Of a stretch of DNA of 64,000 nucleotides, positions 52,101-64,000 are shown piece by piece. The position numbers were made by a program, and so were the translations under genes. The notes beneath the pieces were generated by a model that had not been told where the DNA came from, ran no database searches, and worked only from the letters and a program-made list of their open reading frames with translations. The first letter of the stretch is position 1; the number at the start of each line of letters is the position of its first letter. This DNA comes from Hippasteria phrygiana (lineage: Eukaryota > Echinodermata > Asteroidea > Valvatida > Goniasteridae): the NCBI GenBank assembly GCA_037893225.1, contig JAZGUH010001200.1, forward strand, positions 1 through 64,000, in the 5' to 3' direction.

Positions 52101-55100
52101 AAGCCGCCGATGATTGCAACATGTAGCGCCAGATCTAAGCTATCCATACATGTCAACATTACTGTATTTGGTTGATATTTCATGCAATTATGAATGAGTA
52201 GAGCAAGTCCATACCCCAGGGAATTTGACAGGCATGGAGCAATAAATAGAAGGTAATATGCACACAGATGTTGGCCGGAAAGAAAATAAACATTGCGAGG
52301 TTTGAATTTTCTCCACAAGTGTTAACTCTAAGAAGCCGCCGATAATTGCAACATGTAGCGCCAGATCTAAGCTATCCATATATGTCAAAATTACTGAATT
52401 TGGTTGATATTTCATGCAATTATGAATGAGTAAAGCAAGTCCATACCCCAGGGAATTTGACAGGCATGGAGCAATAAATAGAAGGTAATATGCACACAGA
52501 TGTTGGCCGGAAAGAAAATAAACATTGCGAGGTTTGAATTTTCTCCACAAGTTTTAACTCTAAGAAGCCGCCGATAATTGCAACATGTAGCGCCAGATCT
52601 AAGCTATCCATACATGTCAAAATTTCTGAATTTGGTTGATATTTCATGCAATTATGAATGAGTAAAGCATGTCCATACCCCAGGGAATTTGACAGGCATG
52701 GAGCAATAAATAAAAGGTAATCTGCACACAGATGGTGGCCGGGAAGAAAATAAACATTGCGAGGTTTGAATTTTCTCCACAAGTTTTAACTCTAGGAAGC
52801 CGCCGATGATTGCAACATGTAGCGCCAGATCTAAGCTATCCATACATGTCAAAATTACTGCATTTGGTTGATATTTCATGCAAATATGAATGAATAAAGC
52901 AAGTCCATACCCCAGGGAATTTGACAGGCATGGAGCAATAAATAGACGGTAATATGTACACAGATGTTGGCCGGAAAGAAAATAAACATTGCGAGGTTTG
53001 AATTTTCTCCACAAGTGTTAACTCTAAGAAGCCGCCGATAATTGCAACATGTAGCGCCAGATCTAAGCTATCCATACATGTCAAAATTACTGAATTTGGT
53101 TGATATTTCATGCAATTATGAATGAGTAAAGCAAGTCCATACCCCAGGGAATTTGACAGGCATGGAGCAATAAATAGAAGGTAATATGCACACAGATGTT
53201 GGCCGGAAAGAAAATAAACATTGCGAGGTTTGAATTTTCTCCACAAGTTTTAACTCTAAGAAGCCGCCGATAATTGCAACATGTAGCGCCAGATCTAAGC
53301 TATCCATACATGTCAAAATTTCTGAATTTGGTTGATATTTCATGCAATTATGAATGAGTAAAGCAAGTCCATACCCCAGGGAATTTGACAGGCATGGAGC
53401 AATAAATAAGAGGTAATCTGCACACAGATGGTGGCCGGGAAGAAATTAAACATTGCGAGGTTTGAATTTTCTCCACAAGTGTTAACTCTAAGAAGCCGCC
53501 GATAATTGCAACATGTAGCGCCAGATCTAAGCTATCCATACATGTCAAAATTACTGAATTTGGTTGATATTTCATGCAATTATGAATGAGTAAAGCAAGT
53601 CCATACCCCAGGGAATTTGACATGCATGGAGCAATAAATAGACGGTAACATGTACACAGATGTTGGCCGGAAAGAAAATAAACATTGCGAGGTTTGAATT
53701 TTCTCCACAAGTTTTAACTCTAAGAAGCCGCCGATAATTGCAACATGTAGCGCCAGATCTAAGCTATCCATACATGTCAAAATTACTGAATTTGGTTGAT
53801 ATTTCATGCAATTATGAATGAGTAAAGCAAGTCCATACCCCAGGGAATTTGACATGCATGGAGCAATAAATAGAAGGTAATATGCACACAGATGTTGGCC
53901 GGAAAGAAAATAAACATTGCGAGGTTTGAATTTTCTCCACAAGTGTTAACTCTAAGAAGCCGCCGATAATTGCAACATGTAGCGCCAGATCTAAGCTATC
54001 CATATATGTCAAAATTACTGAATTTGGTTGATATTTCATGCAATTATGAATGAGTAAAGCAAGTCCATACCCCAGGGAATTTGACAGGCATGGAGCAATA
54101 AATAGAAGGTAATATGCACACAGATGTTGGCCGGAAAGAAAATAAACATTGCGAGGTTTGAATTTTCTCCACAAGTTTTAACTCTAAGAAGCCGCCGATA
54201 ATTGCAACATGTAGCGCCAGATCTAAGCTATCCATACATGTCAAAATTTCTGAATTTGGTTGATATTTCATGCAATTATGAATGAGTAAAGCAAGTCCAT
54301 ACCCCAGGGAATTTGACAGGCATGGAGCAATAAATAAAAGGTAATCTGCACACAGATGGTGGCCGGGAAGAAAATAAACATTGCGAGGTTTGAATTTTCT
54401 CCACAAGTTTTAACTCTAAGAAGCCGCCGATAATTGCAACATGTAGCGCCAGATCTAAGCTATCCATACATGTCAACATTACTGTATTTGGTTGATATTT
54501 CATGCAATTATGAATGAGTAGAGCAAGTCCATACCCCAGGGAATTTGACAGGCATGGAGCAATAAATAGAAGGTAATATGCACACAGATGTTGGCCGGAA
54601 AGAAAATAAACATTGCGAGGTTTGAATTTTCTCCACAAGTTTTAACTCTAGGAAGCCGCCGATGATTGCAACATGTAGCGCCAGATCTAAGCTATCCATA
54701 CATGTCAAAATTACTGCATTTGGTTGATATTTCATGCAATTATGAATGAGTAAAGCATGTCCATACCCCAGGGAATTTGACAGGCATGGAGCAATAAATA
54801 AAAGGTAATCTGCACACAGATGGTGGCCGGGAAGAAAATAAACATTGCGAGGTTTGAATTTTCTCCACAAGTTTTAACTCTAGGAAGCCGCCGATGATTG
54901 CAACATGTAGCGCCAGATCTAAGCTATCCATACATGTCAAAATTACTGCATTTGGTTGATATTTCATGCAAATATGAATGAATAAAGCAAGTCCATACCC
55001 CAGGGAATTTGACAGGCATGGAGCAATAAATAGACGGTAATATGTACACAGATGTTGGCCGGAAAGAAAATAAACATTGCGAGGTTTGAATTTTCTCCAC

Positions 55101-58100
55101 AAGTGTTAACTCTAAGAAGCCGCCGATAATTGCAACATGTAGCGCCAGATCTAAGCTATCCATACATGTCAAAATTACTGAATTTGGTTGATATTTCATG
55201 CAATTATGAATGAGTAAAGCAAGTCCATACCCCAGGGAATTTGACAGGCATGGAGCAATAAATAGAAGGTAATATGCACACAGATGTTGGCCGGAAAGAA
55301 AATAAACATTGCGAGGTTTGAATTTTCTCCACAAGTTTTAACTCTAAGAAGCCGCCGATAATTGCAACATGTAGCGCCAGATCTAAGCTATCCATACATG
55401 TCAAAATTTCTGAATTTGGTTGATATTTCATGCAATTATGAATGAGTAAAGCAAGTCCATACCCCAGGGAATTTGACAGGCATGGAGCAATAAATAAGAG
55501 GTAATCTGCACACAGATGGTGGCCGGGAAGAAATTAAACATTGCGAGGTTTGAATTTTCTCCACAAGTGTTAACTCTAAGAAGCCGCCGATAATTGCAAC
55601 ATGTAGCGCCAGATCTAAGCTATCCATACATGTCAAAATTACTGAATTTGGTTGATATTTCATGCAATTATGAATGAGTAAAGCAAGTCCATACCCCAGG
55701 GAATTTGACATGCATGGAGCAATAAATAGACGGTAACATGTACACAGATGTTGGCCGGAAAGAAAATAAACATTGCGAGGTTTGAATTTTCTCCACAAGT
55801 TTTAACTCTAAGAAGCCGCCGATAATTGCAACATGTAGCGCCAGATCTAAGCTATCCATACATGTCAAAATTACTGAATTTGGTTGATATTTCATGCAAT
55901 TATGAATGAGTAAAGCAAGTCCATACCCCAGGGAATTTGACATGCATGGAGCAATAAATAGAAGGTAATATGCACACAGATGTTGGCCGGAAAGAAAATA
56001 AACATTGCGAGGTTTGAATTTTCTCCACAAGTGTTAACTCTAAGAAGCCGCCGATAATTGCAACATGTAGCGCCAGATCTAAGCTATCCATATATGTCAA
56101 AATTACTGAATTTGGTTGATATTTCATGCAATTATGAATGAGTAAAGCAAGTCCATACCCCAGGGAATTTGACAGGCATGGAGCAATAAATAGAAGGTAA
56201 TATGCACACAGATGTTGGCCGGAAAGAAAATAAACATTGCGAGGTTTGAATTTTCTCCACAAGTTTTAACTCTAAGAAGCCGCCGATAATTGCAACATGT
56301 AGCGCCAGATCTAAGCTATCCATACATGTCAAAATTTCTGAATTTGGTTGATATTTCATGCAATTATGAATGAGTAAAGCAAGTCCATACCCCAGGGAAT
56401 TTGACAGGCATGGAGCAATAAATAAAAGGTAATCTGCACACAGATGGTGGCCGGGAAGAAAATAAACATTGCGAGGTTTGAATTTTCTCCACAAGTTTTA
56501 ACTCTAAGAAGCCGCCGATAATTGCAACATGTAGCGCCAGATCTAAGCTATCCATACATGTCAACATTACTGTATTTGGTTGATATTTCATGCAATTATG
56601 AATGAGTAGAGCAAGTCCATACCCCAGGGAATTTGACAGGCATGGAGCAATAAATAGAAGGTAATATGCACACAGATGTTGGCCGGAAAGAAAATAAACA
56701 TTGCGAGGTTTGAATTTTCTCCACAAGTTTTAACTCTAGGAAGCCGCCGATGATTGCAACATGTAGCGCCAGATCTAAGCTATCCATACATGTCAAAATT
56801 ACTGCATTTGGTTGATATTTCATGCAAATATGAATGAATAAAGCAAGTCCATACCCCAGGGAATTTGACAGGCATGGAGCAATAAATAGACGGTAATATG
56901 TACACAGATGTTGGCCGGAAAGAAAATAAACATTGCGAGGTTTGAATTTTCTCCACAAGTGTTAACTCTAAGAAGCCGCCGATAATTGCAACATGTAGCG
57001 CCAGATCTAAGCTATCCATACATGTCAAAATTACTGAATTTGGTTGATATTTCATGCAATTATGAATGAGTAAAGCAAGTCCATACCCCAGGGAATTTGA
57101 CAGGCATGGAGCAATAAATAGAAGGTAATATGCACACAGATGTTGGCCGGAAAGAAAATAAACATTGCGAGGTTTGAATTTTCTCCACAAGTTTTAACTC
57201 TAAGAAGCCGCCGATAATTGCAACATGTAGCGCCAGATCTAAGCTATCCATACATGTCAAAATTTCTGAATTTGGTTGATATTTCATGCAATTATGAATG
57301 AGTAAAGCAAGTCCATACCCCAGGGAATTTGACAGGCATGGAGCAATAAATAAGAGGTAATCTGCACACAGATGGTGGCCGGGAAGAAATTAAACATTGC
57401 GAGGTTTGAATTTTCTCCACAAGTGTTAACTCTAAGAAGCCGCCGATAATTGCAACATGTAGCGCCAGATCTAAGCTATCCATACATGTCAAAATTACTG
57501 AATTTGGTTGATATTTCATGCAATTATGAATGAGTAAAGCAAGTCCATACCCCAGGGAATTTGACATGCATGGAGCAATAAATAGACGGTAACATGTACA
57601 CAGATGTTGGCCGGAAAGAAAATAAACATTGCGAGGTTTGAATTTTCTCCACAAGTTTTAACTCTAAGAAGCCGCCGATAATTGCAACATGTAGCGCCAG
57701 ATCTAAGCTATCCATACATGTCAAAATTACTGAATTTGGTTGATATTTCATGCAATTATGAATGAGTAAAGCAAGTCCATACCCCAGGGAATTTGACATG
57801 CATGGAGCAATAAATAGAAGGTAATATGCACACAGATGTTGGCCGGAAAGAAAATAAACATTGCGAGGTTTGAATTTTCTCCACAAGTGTTAACTCTAAG
57901 AAGCCGCCGATAATTGCAACATGTAGCGCCAGATCTAAGCTATCCATATATGTCAAAATTACTGAATTTGGTTGATATTTCATGCAATTATGAATGAGTA
58001 AAGCAAGTCCATACCCCAGGGAATTTGACAGGCATGGAGCAATAAATAGAAGGTAATATGCACACAGATGTTGGCCGGAAAGAAAATAAACATTGCGAGG

Positions 58101-58451
58101 TTTGAATTTTCTCCACAAGTTTTAACTCTAAGAAGCCGCCGATAATTGCAACATGTAGCGCCAGATCTAAGCTATCCATACATGTCAAAATTTCTGAATT
58201 TGGTTGATATTTCATGCAATTATGAATGAGTAAAGCAAGTCCATACCCCAGGGAATTTGACAGGCATGGAGCAATAAATAAAAGGTAATCTGCACACAGA
58301 TGGTGGCCGGGAAGAAAATAAACATTGCGAGGTTTGAATTTTCTCCACAAGTGTTAACTCTAAGAAGCCGCCGATAAAAGCAACATGTAGCGCCAGATCT
58401 AAGCTATCCATACATGTCAAAATTACTGAATTTGGTTGATATTTCATGCAA
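49172..58451. repeat. HOR block: 8-, 10-, 9-, 8- and 5-unit relatives of the left-end repeat
   Basis: I-type units marked by gaaattaaac start repeats at 49,172, 51,028, 53,348, 55,436 and 57,292, giving lengths of 8, 10, 9 and 8 units and then a 5-unit remnant before 58,452. The 8-mers read I J H' A K L C A as at 3,008. The 10-mer contains E F G H A B in place of H' A K L. The 9-mer has an inserted B-type unit (54,740). The remnant ends with the gataaaagc unit (58,378-58,379), known otherwise only from 5,950-5,951. Confidence 0.85.
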
Positions 58452-61400
58452 TTATGAATGAGTAAAGCAAGTCCATACCCCAGGGAATTTGACAGGCATG
58501 GAGCAATAAATAAGAGGTAATCTGCACACAGATGGTGGCCGGGAAGAAATTAAACATTGCGAGGTTTGAATTTTCTCCACAAGTGTTAACTCTAAGAAGC
58601 CGCCGATAATTGCAACATGTAGCGCCAGATCTAAGCTATCCATACATGTCAAAATTACTGAATTTGGTTGATATTTCATGCAATTATGAATGAGTAAAGC
58701 AAGTCCATACCCCAGGGAATTTGACATGCATGGAGCAATAAATAGACGGTAACATGTACACAGATGTTGGCCGGAAAGAAAATAAACATTGCGAGGTTTG
58801 AATTTGCTCCACAAGTTTTAACTCTAAGAAGCCGCCGATAATTGCAACATGTAGCGCCAGATCTAAGCTATCCATACATGTCAAAATTACTGAATTTGGT
58901 TGATATTTCATGCAATTATGAATGAGTAAAGCAAGTCCATACCCCAGGGAATTTGACATGCATGGAGCAATAAATAGACGGTAACATGTACACAGATGTT
59001 GGCCGGAAAGAAAATAAACATTGCGAGGTTTGAATTTTCTCCACAATTTTTAACTCTAGGAAGCCGCCGATGATTGCAACATGTAGCGCCAGATCTAAGC
59101 TATCCATACATGTCAAAATTACTGTATTTGGTTGATATTTCATGCAATTATGAATGAGTAGAGCAAGTCCATACCCCAGGGAATTTGACAGGCATGGAGC
59201 AATAAATAGAAGGTAATATGCACACAGATGTTGGCCGGAAAGAAAATAAACATTGCGAGGTTTGAATTTTCTCCACAAGTTTTAACTCTAGGAAGCCGCC
59301 GATGATTGCAACATGTAGCGCCAGATCTAAGCTATCCATACATGTCAAAATTACTGCATTTGGTTGATATTTCATGCAATTATGAATGAATAAAGCAAGT
59401 CTATACCCCAGGGAATTTGACATGCATGGAGAAATAAATAGACGGTAATATGTACACAGATGTTGGCCGGAAAGAAAATAAACATTGCGAGGTTTGAATT
59501 TTCTCCACAAGTGTTAACTCTAAGAAGCCGCCGATAATTGCAACATGTAGCGCCAGATCTAAGCTATCCATACATGTCAAAATTACTGAATTTGGTTGAT
59601 ATTTCATGCAATTATGAATGAGTAAAGCAAGTCCATACCCCAGGGAATTTGACATGCATGGAGCAATAAATAGACGGTAACATGTACACAGATGTTGGCC
59701 GGAAAGAAAATAAACATTGCGAGGTTTGAATATTCTCCACAAGTTTTAACTCTAGGAAGCCGCCGATGATTGCAACATGTAGCGCCAGATCTAAGCTATC
59801 CATACATGTCAAAATTACTGTATTTGGTTGATATTTCATGCAATTATGAATGAGTAGAGCAAGTCCATACCCCAGGGAATTTGACAGGCATGGAGCAATA
59901 AATAGAAGGTAATATGCACACAGATGTTGGCCGGAAAGAAAATCAACATTGCGAGGTTTGAATTTTCTCCACAAGTTTTAACTCTAGGAAGCCGCCGATG
60001 ATTGCAACATGTAGCGCCAGATCTAAGCTATCCATACATGTCAAAATTACTGCATTTGGTTGATATTTCATGCAATTATGAATGAATAAAGCAAGTCCAT
60101 ACCCCAGGGAATTTGACATGCATGGAGCAATAAATAGACGGTAACATGTACACAGATGTTGGCCGGAAAGAAAATAAACATTGCGAGGTTTGAATATTCT
60201 CCACAAGTTTTAACTCTAGGAAGCCGCCGATGATTGCAACATGTAGCGCCAGATCTAAGCTATCCATACATGTCAAAATTACTGAATTTGGTTGATATTT
60301 CATGCAATTATGAATGAGTAAAGCAAGTCCATACCCCAGGGAATTTGACATGCATGGAGCAATAAATAGAAGGTAATATGCACACAGATGTTGGCCGGAA
60401 AGAAAATAAACATTGCGAGGTTTGAATTTTCTCCACAAGTGTTAACTCTAAGAAGCCGCCGATAATTGCAACATGTAGCGCCAGATCTAAGCTATCCATA
60501 TATGTCAAAATTACTGAATTTGGTTGATATTTCATGCAATTATGAATGAGTAAAGCAAGTCCATACCCCAGGGAATTTGACAGGCATGGAGCAATAAATA
60601 GAAGGTAATATGCACACAGATGTTGGCCGGAAAGAAAATAAACATTGCGAGGTTTGAATTTTCTCCACAAGTTTTAACTCTAAGAAGCCGCCGATAATTG
60701 CAACATGTAGCGCCAGATCTAAGCTATCCATACATGTCAAAATTTCTGAATTTGGTTGATATTTCATGCAATTATGAATGAGTAAAGCAAGTCCATACCC
60801 CAGGGAATTTGACAGGCATGGAGCAATAAATAAGAGGTAATCTGCACACAGATGGTGGCCGGGAAGAAAATAAACATTGCGAGGTTTGAATTTTCTCCAC
60901 AAGTTTTAACTCTAGGAAGCCGCCGATGATTGCAACATGTAGCGCCAGATCTAAGCTATCCATACATGTCAACATTACTGTATTTGGTTGATATTTCATG
61001 CAATTATGAATGAGTAGAGCAAGTCCATACCCCAGGGAATTTGACAGGCATGGAGCAATAAATAGAAGGTAATATGCACACAGATGTTGGCCGGAAAGAA
61101 AATAAACATTGCGAGGTTTGAATTTTCTCCACAAGTTTTAACTCTAGGAAGCCGCCGATGATTGCAACATGTAGCGCCAGATCTAAGCTATCCATACATG
61201 TCAAAATTACTGCATTTGGTTGATATTTCATGCAAATATGAATGAATAAAGCAAGTCCATACCCCAGGGAATTTGACAGGCATGGAGCAATAAATAGACG
61301 GTAATATGTACACAGATGTTGGCCGGAAAGAAAATAAACATTGCGAGGTTTGAATTTTCTCCACAAGTGTTAACTCTAAGAAGCCGCCGATAATTGCAAC

Positions 61401-64000
61401 ATGTAGCGCCAGATCTAAGCTATCCATACATGTCAAAATTACTGAATTTGGTTGATATTTCATGCAATTATGAATGAGTAAAGCAAGTCCATACCCCAGG
61501 GAATTTGACAGGCATGGAGCAATAAATAGAAGGTAATATGCACACAGATGTTGGCCGGAAAGAAAATAAACATTGCGAGGTTTGAATTTTCTCCACAAGT
61601 TTTAACTCTAAGAAGCCGCCGATAATTGCAACATGTAGCGCCAGATCTAAGCTATCCATACATGTCAAAATTTCTGAATTTGGTTGATATTTCATGCAAT
61701 TATGAATGAGTAGAGCAAGTCCATACCCCAGGGAATTTGACAGGCATGGAGCAATAAATAGAAGGTAATATGCACACAGATGTTGGCCGGAAAGAAAATA
61801 AACATTGCGAGGTTTGAATTTTCTCCACAAGTTTTAACTCTAGGAAGCCGCCGATGATTGCAACATGTAGCGCCAGATCTAAGCTATCCATACATGTCAA
61901 AATTACTGCATTTGGTTGATATTTCATGCAATTATGAATGAATAAAGCAAGTCTATACCCCAGGGAATTTGACATGCATGGAGAAATAAATAGACGGTAA
62001 TATGTACACAGATGTTGGCCGGAAAGAAAATAAACATTGCGAGGTTTGAATTTTCTCCACAAGTGTTAACTCTAAGAAGCCGCCGATAATTGCAACATGT
62101 AGCGCCAGATCTAAGCTATCCATACATGTCAAAATTACTGAATTTGGTTGATATTTCATGCAATTATGAATGAGTAAAGCAAGTCCATACCCCAGGGAAT
62201 TTGACATGCATGGAGCAATAAATAGACGGTAACATGTACACAGATGTTGGCCGGAAAGAAAATAAACATTGCGAGGTTTGAATATTCTCCACAAGTTTTA
62301 ACTCTAGGAAGCCGCCGATGATTGCAACATGTAGCGCCAGATCTAAGCTATCCATACATGTCAAAATTACTGTATTTGGTTGATATTTCATGCAATTATG
62401 AATGAGTAGAGCAAGTCCATACCCCAGGGAATTTGACAGGCATGGAGCAATAAATAGAAGGTAATATGCACACAGATGTTGGCCGGAAAGAAAATCAATA
62501 TTGCGAGGTTTGAATTTTCTCCACAAGTTTTAACTCTAGGAAGCCGCCGATGATTGCAAGATGTAGCGCCAGATCTAAGCTATCCATACATGTCAAAATT
62601 ACTGCATTTGGTTGATATTTCATGCAATTATGAATGAATAAAGCAAGTCCATACCCCAGGGAATTTGACATGCATGGAGCAATAAATAGACGGTAACATG
62701 TACACAGATGTTGGCCGGAAAGAAAATGAACATTGCGAGGTTTGAATTTTCTCCACAAGTTTTAACTCTAAGAAGCCGCCGATAATTGCAACATGTAGCG
62801 CCAGATCTAAGCTATCCATACATGTCAAAATGTCTGAATTTGGTTGATATTTCATGCAATTATGAATGAGTAAAGCAAGTCCATACCCCAGGGAATTAGA
62901 CAGGCATGGAGCAATAAATAAAAGGTAATCTGTACACAGATGGTGGCCGGGAAGAAAATAAACATTGCGAGGTTTGAATTTTCTCCACAAGTGTTAACTC
63001 TAAGAAGCCGCCGATAATTGCAACATGTAGCGCCAGATCTAAGCTATCCATACATGTCAAAATTACTGAATTTGGTTGATATTTCATGCAATTATGAATG
63101 AGTAAAGCAAGTCCATACCCCAGGGAATTTGACAGGCATGGAGCAATAAATAAGAGGTAATCTGCACACAGATGGTGGCCGGGAAGAAAATAAACATTGC
63201 GAGGTTTGAATTTTCTCCACAAGTTTTAACTCTAGGAAGCCGCCGATGATTGCAACATGTAGCGCCAGATCTAAGCTATCCATACATGTCAACATTACTG
63301 TATTTGGTTGATATTTCATGCAATTATGAATGAGTAGAGCAAGTCCATACCCCAGGGAATTTGACAGGCATGGAGCAATAAATAGAAGGTAATATGCACA
63401 CAGATGTTGGCCGGAAAGAAAATAAACATTGCGAGGTTTGAATTTTCTCCACAAGTTTTAACTCTAGGAAGCCGCCGATGATTGCAACATGTAGCGCCAG
63501 ATCTAAGCTATCCATACATGTCAAAATTACTGCATTTGGTTGATATTTCATGCAAATATGAATGAATAAAGCAAGTCCATACCCCAGGGAATTTGACAGG
63601 CATGGAGCAATAAATAGACGGTAATATGTACACAGATGTTGGCCGGAAAGAAAATAAACATTGCGAGGTTTGAATTTTCTCCACAAGTGTTAACTCTAAG
63701 AAGCCGCCGATAATTGCAACATGTAGCGCCAGATCTAAGCTATCCATACATGTCAAAATTACTGAATTTGGTTGATATTTCATGCAATTATGAATGAGTA
63801 AAGCAAGTCCATACCCCAGGGAATTTGACAGGCATGGAGCAATAAATAGAAGGTAATATGCACACAGATGTTGGCCGGAAAGAAAATAAACATTGCGAGG
63901 TTTGAATTTTCTCCACAAGTTTTAACTCTAAGAAGCCGCCGATAATTGCAACATGTAGCGCCAGATCTAAGCTATCCATACATGTCAAAATTTCTGAATT
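58452..64000. repeat. Third copy of the 13-unit block and a copy of the 10-unit repeat
   Basis: Units 58,452 to 61,467 follow 6,952-9,967 in order. One extra A unit (61,468) follows, and then the units from 61,700 follow 9,968 onward, including agtctatacc (61,953 region) and caagatgtag (62,560 region). Private changes include aaaatgtctg at 62,832 and gaattagaca at 62,898. The array runs off the right edge. Confidence 0.85.
63788..64000. repeat. Partial monomer at the right edge
   Basis: This last unit (type A, with aaaatttctg) is cut after 213 of 232 bases. The array continues to the right of the window. Confidence 0.95.

Larger units (their letters stand above)
682..63557 (+). promoter_or_regulatory. 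Exact octamer motif ATGCAAAT in C-type monomers (21 copies)
   Basis: In most units the head junction reads atgcaattatg. In C-type units one substitution makes it atgcaaatatg, an exact match to the octamer bound by POU-domain proteins such as Oct-1. Copies start at 682, 2,538, 4,394, 6,482, 9,730, 11,818, 15,066, 30,142, 32,694, 35,942, 39,886, 40,350, 44,294, 44,758, 48,702, 50,558, 52,878, 54,966, 56,822, 61,230 and 63,550. The match is seen directly. That anything binds it is not shown, and an 8-bp match can arise by chance and be spread by array turnover. Confidence 0.35.
1..64000. repeat. 232-bp satellite DNA array filling the whole window
   Basis: The same unit of 232 bp repeats head to tail across every line of the window, with no inversion, no unique sequence and no inserted element. 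Landmarks such as agcgccagatctaag and gcgaggtttga recur exactly every 232 bp. Unit starts (motif ttatgaatga, or atatgaatga in one variant) lie at 224 + 232n up to 22,496 and at 22,724 + 232n to 63,788, which leaves room for only one net length change, a 4-bp loss near 22,503. This gives 274 complete and two partial units. Units differ by substitutions at a limited set of positions, and these are linked into about 20 recurring types. Organisation of this kind is known from centromeric, pericentromeric and subtelomeric heterochromatin of eukaryotes; the location here is inferred, because neither array edge is visible. I do not recognise the family. The frames open on the minus strand are a by-product of the repeat and are not called as genes. 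Confidence 0.99.

Noticed and set aside
224..63988. More than 270 overlapping open frames on the minus strand, mostly 120 codons, some 75-136 and one of 196
   Set aside because: They are the same 363-bp frame read in each unit, mostly opening with TTG. They overlap their neighbours by about 130 bp, and 232 is not a multiple of three, so successive units are read in different frames. Changes between units show no codon bias and often hit stops. They are shadows of the repeat, not genes.
1..64000. CRISPR array
   Set aside because: The unit is 232 bp, has no short repeat with unique spacers of constant length, and there are no cas genes; all sequence between any chosen repeats is itself repeated.
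1..64000. Alpha satellite, telomere repeat or rDNA spacer
   Set aside because: The unit length and sequence do not match the 171-bp alphoid family as I know it, there are no short telomere-like repeats, and no rRNA sequence is visible.
1..64000. Pure assembly or synthetic artefact
   Set aside because: Simple looping of one contig would give identical copies at one period. Instead there are several nested periods, chimeric units and private changes, as expected of a natural array. Local over-collapse or duplication, for example in 36-49 kb, cannot be excluded without reads.

Overview
The window is one uninterrupted tandem satellite array with no gene, transposon, RNA gene or unique flank. The repeat unit is 232 bp (about 38% G+C in the monomer I counted by hand, 224-455). 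Taking unit boundaries at the motif ttatgaatga, there are 274 complete units plus a 223-bp partial unit at the left edge and a 213-bp partial unit at the right edge. Unit length is constant: starts fall on 224 + 232n up to 22,496 and on 22,724 + 232n afterwards. The only indel I can find is a 4-bp deletion at 22,502-22,504. Long, strictly head-to-tail, highly homogenised satellite DNA with higher-order repeats (HORs) is typical of eukaryotic (peri)centromeric or subtelomeric heterochromatin, so the source is very probably a eukaryote. I do not recognise the monomer and cannot name the species, and I see no proof of centromere function.

The monomers fall into about 20 recurring variant types, separated by a few dozen linked substitutions. 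I label the types with letters (A-S, plus H' and others) by their diagnostic bases. They recur in fixed orders, giving nested HORs that change along the window. From 0.2 to 7 kb there are 8- and 9-unit repeats. From 7 to 16.7 kb there are 10-unit repeats with a 4-unit insertion, so period 14 also appears. From 16.7 to about 24 kb lies a distinct sub-domain with private variants and the 4-bp deletion. From 24 to 30.6 kb the repeat is a 14-mer, and from 28.5 to 33.2 kb an 11-mer. From 36.4 to 49.2 kb there are three copies of a 19-unit repeat (4,408 bp), the third shortened to 17 units. From 49.2 to 58.5 kb the 8-, 10-, 9- and 8-unit repeats return, and from 58.5 kb to the end the 7-12 kb arrangement returns.

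Above the HOR level, the left end of the window is largely repeated at the right end. The stretch about 822-5,460 matches 46,986-51,624 at a spacing of 46,164 bp. The stretch from 3,008 to about 12.3 kb matches 55,436-64,000 with whole-monomer gains and losses. A 13-unit block occurs three times, at 6,952, 33,164 and 58,452. Several monomers are chimeras whose switch points can be mapped to intervals of 7-12 bp. The array has therefore evolved by in-register recombination at several scales, with very few private point mutations left. Variant-specific motifs (an exact POU octamer in 21 units, an E2F-like site in 8 units) travel with the HOR types. Open frames on the minus strand are repeats of the same sequence and are not annotated as genes.
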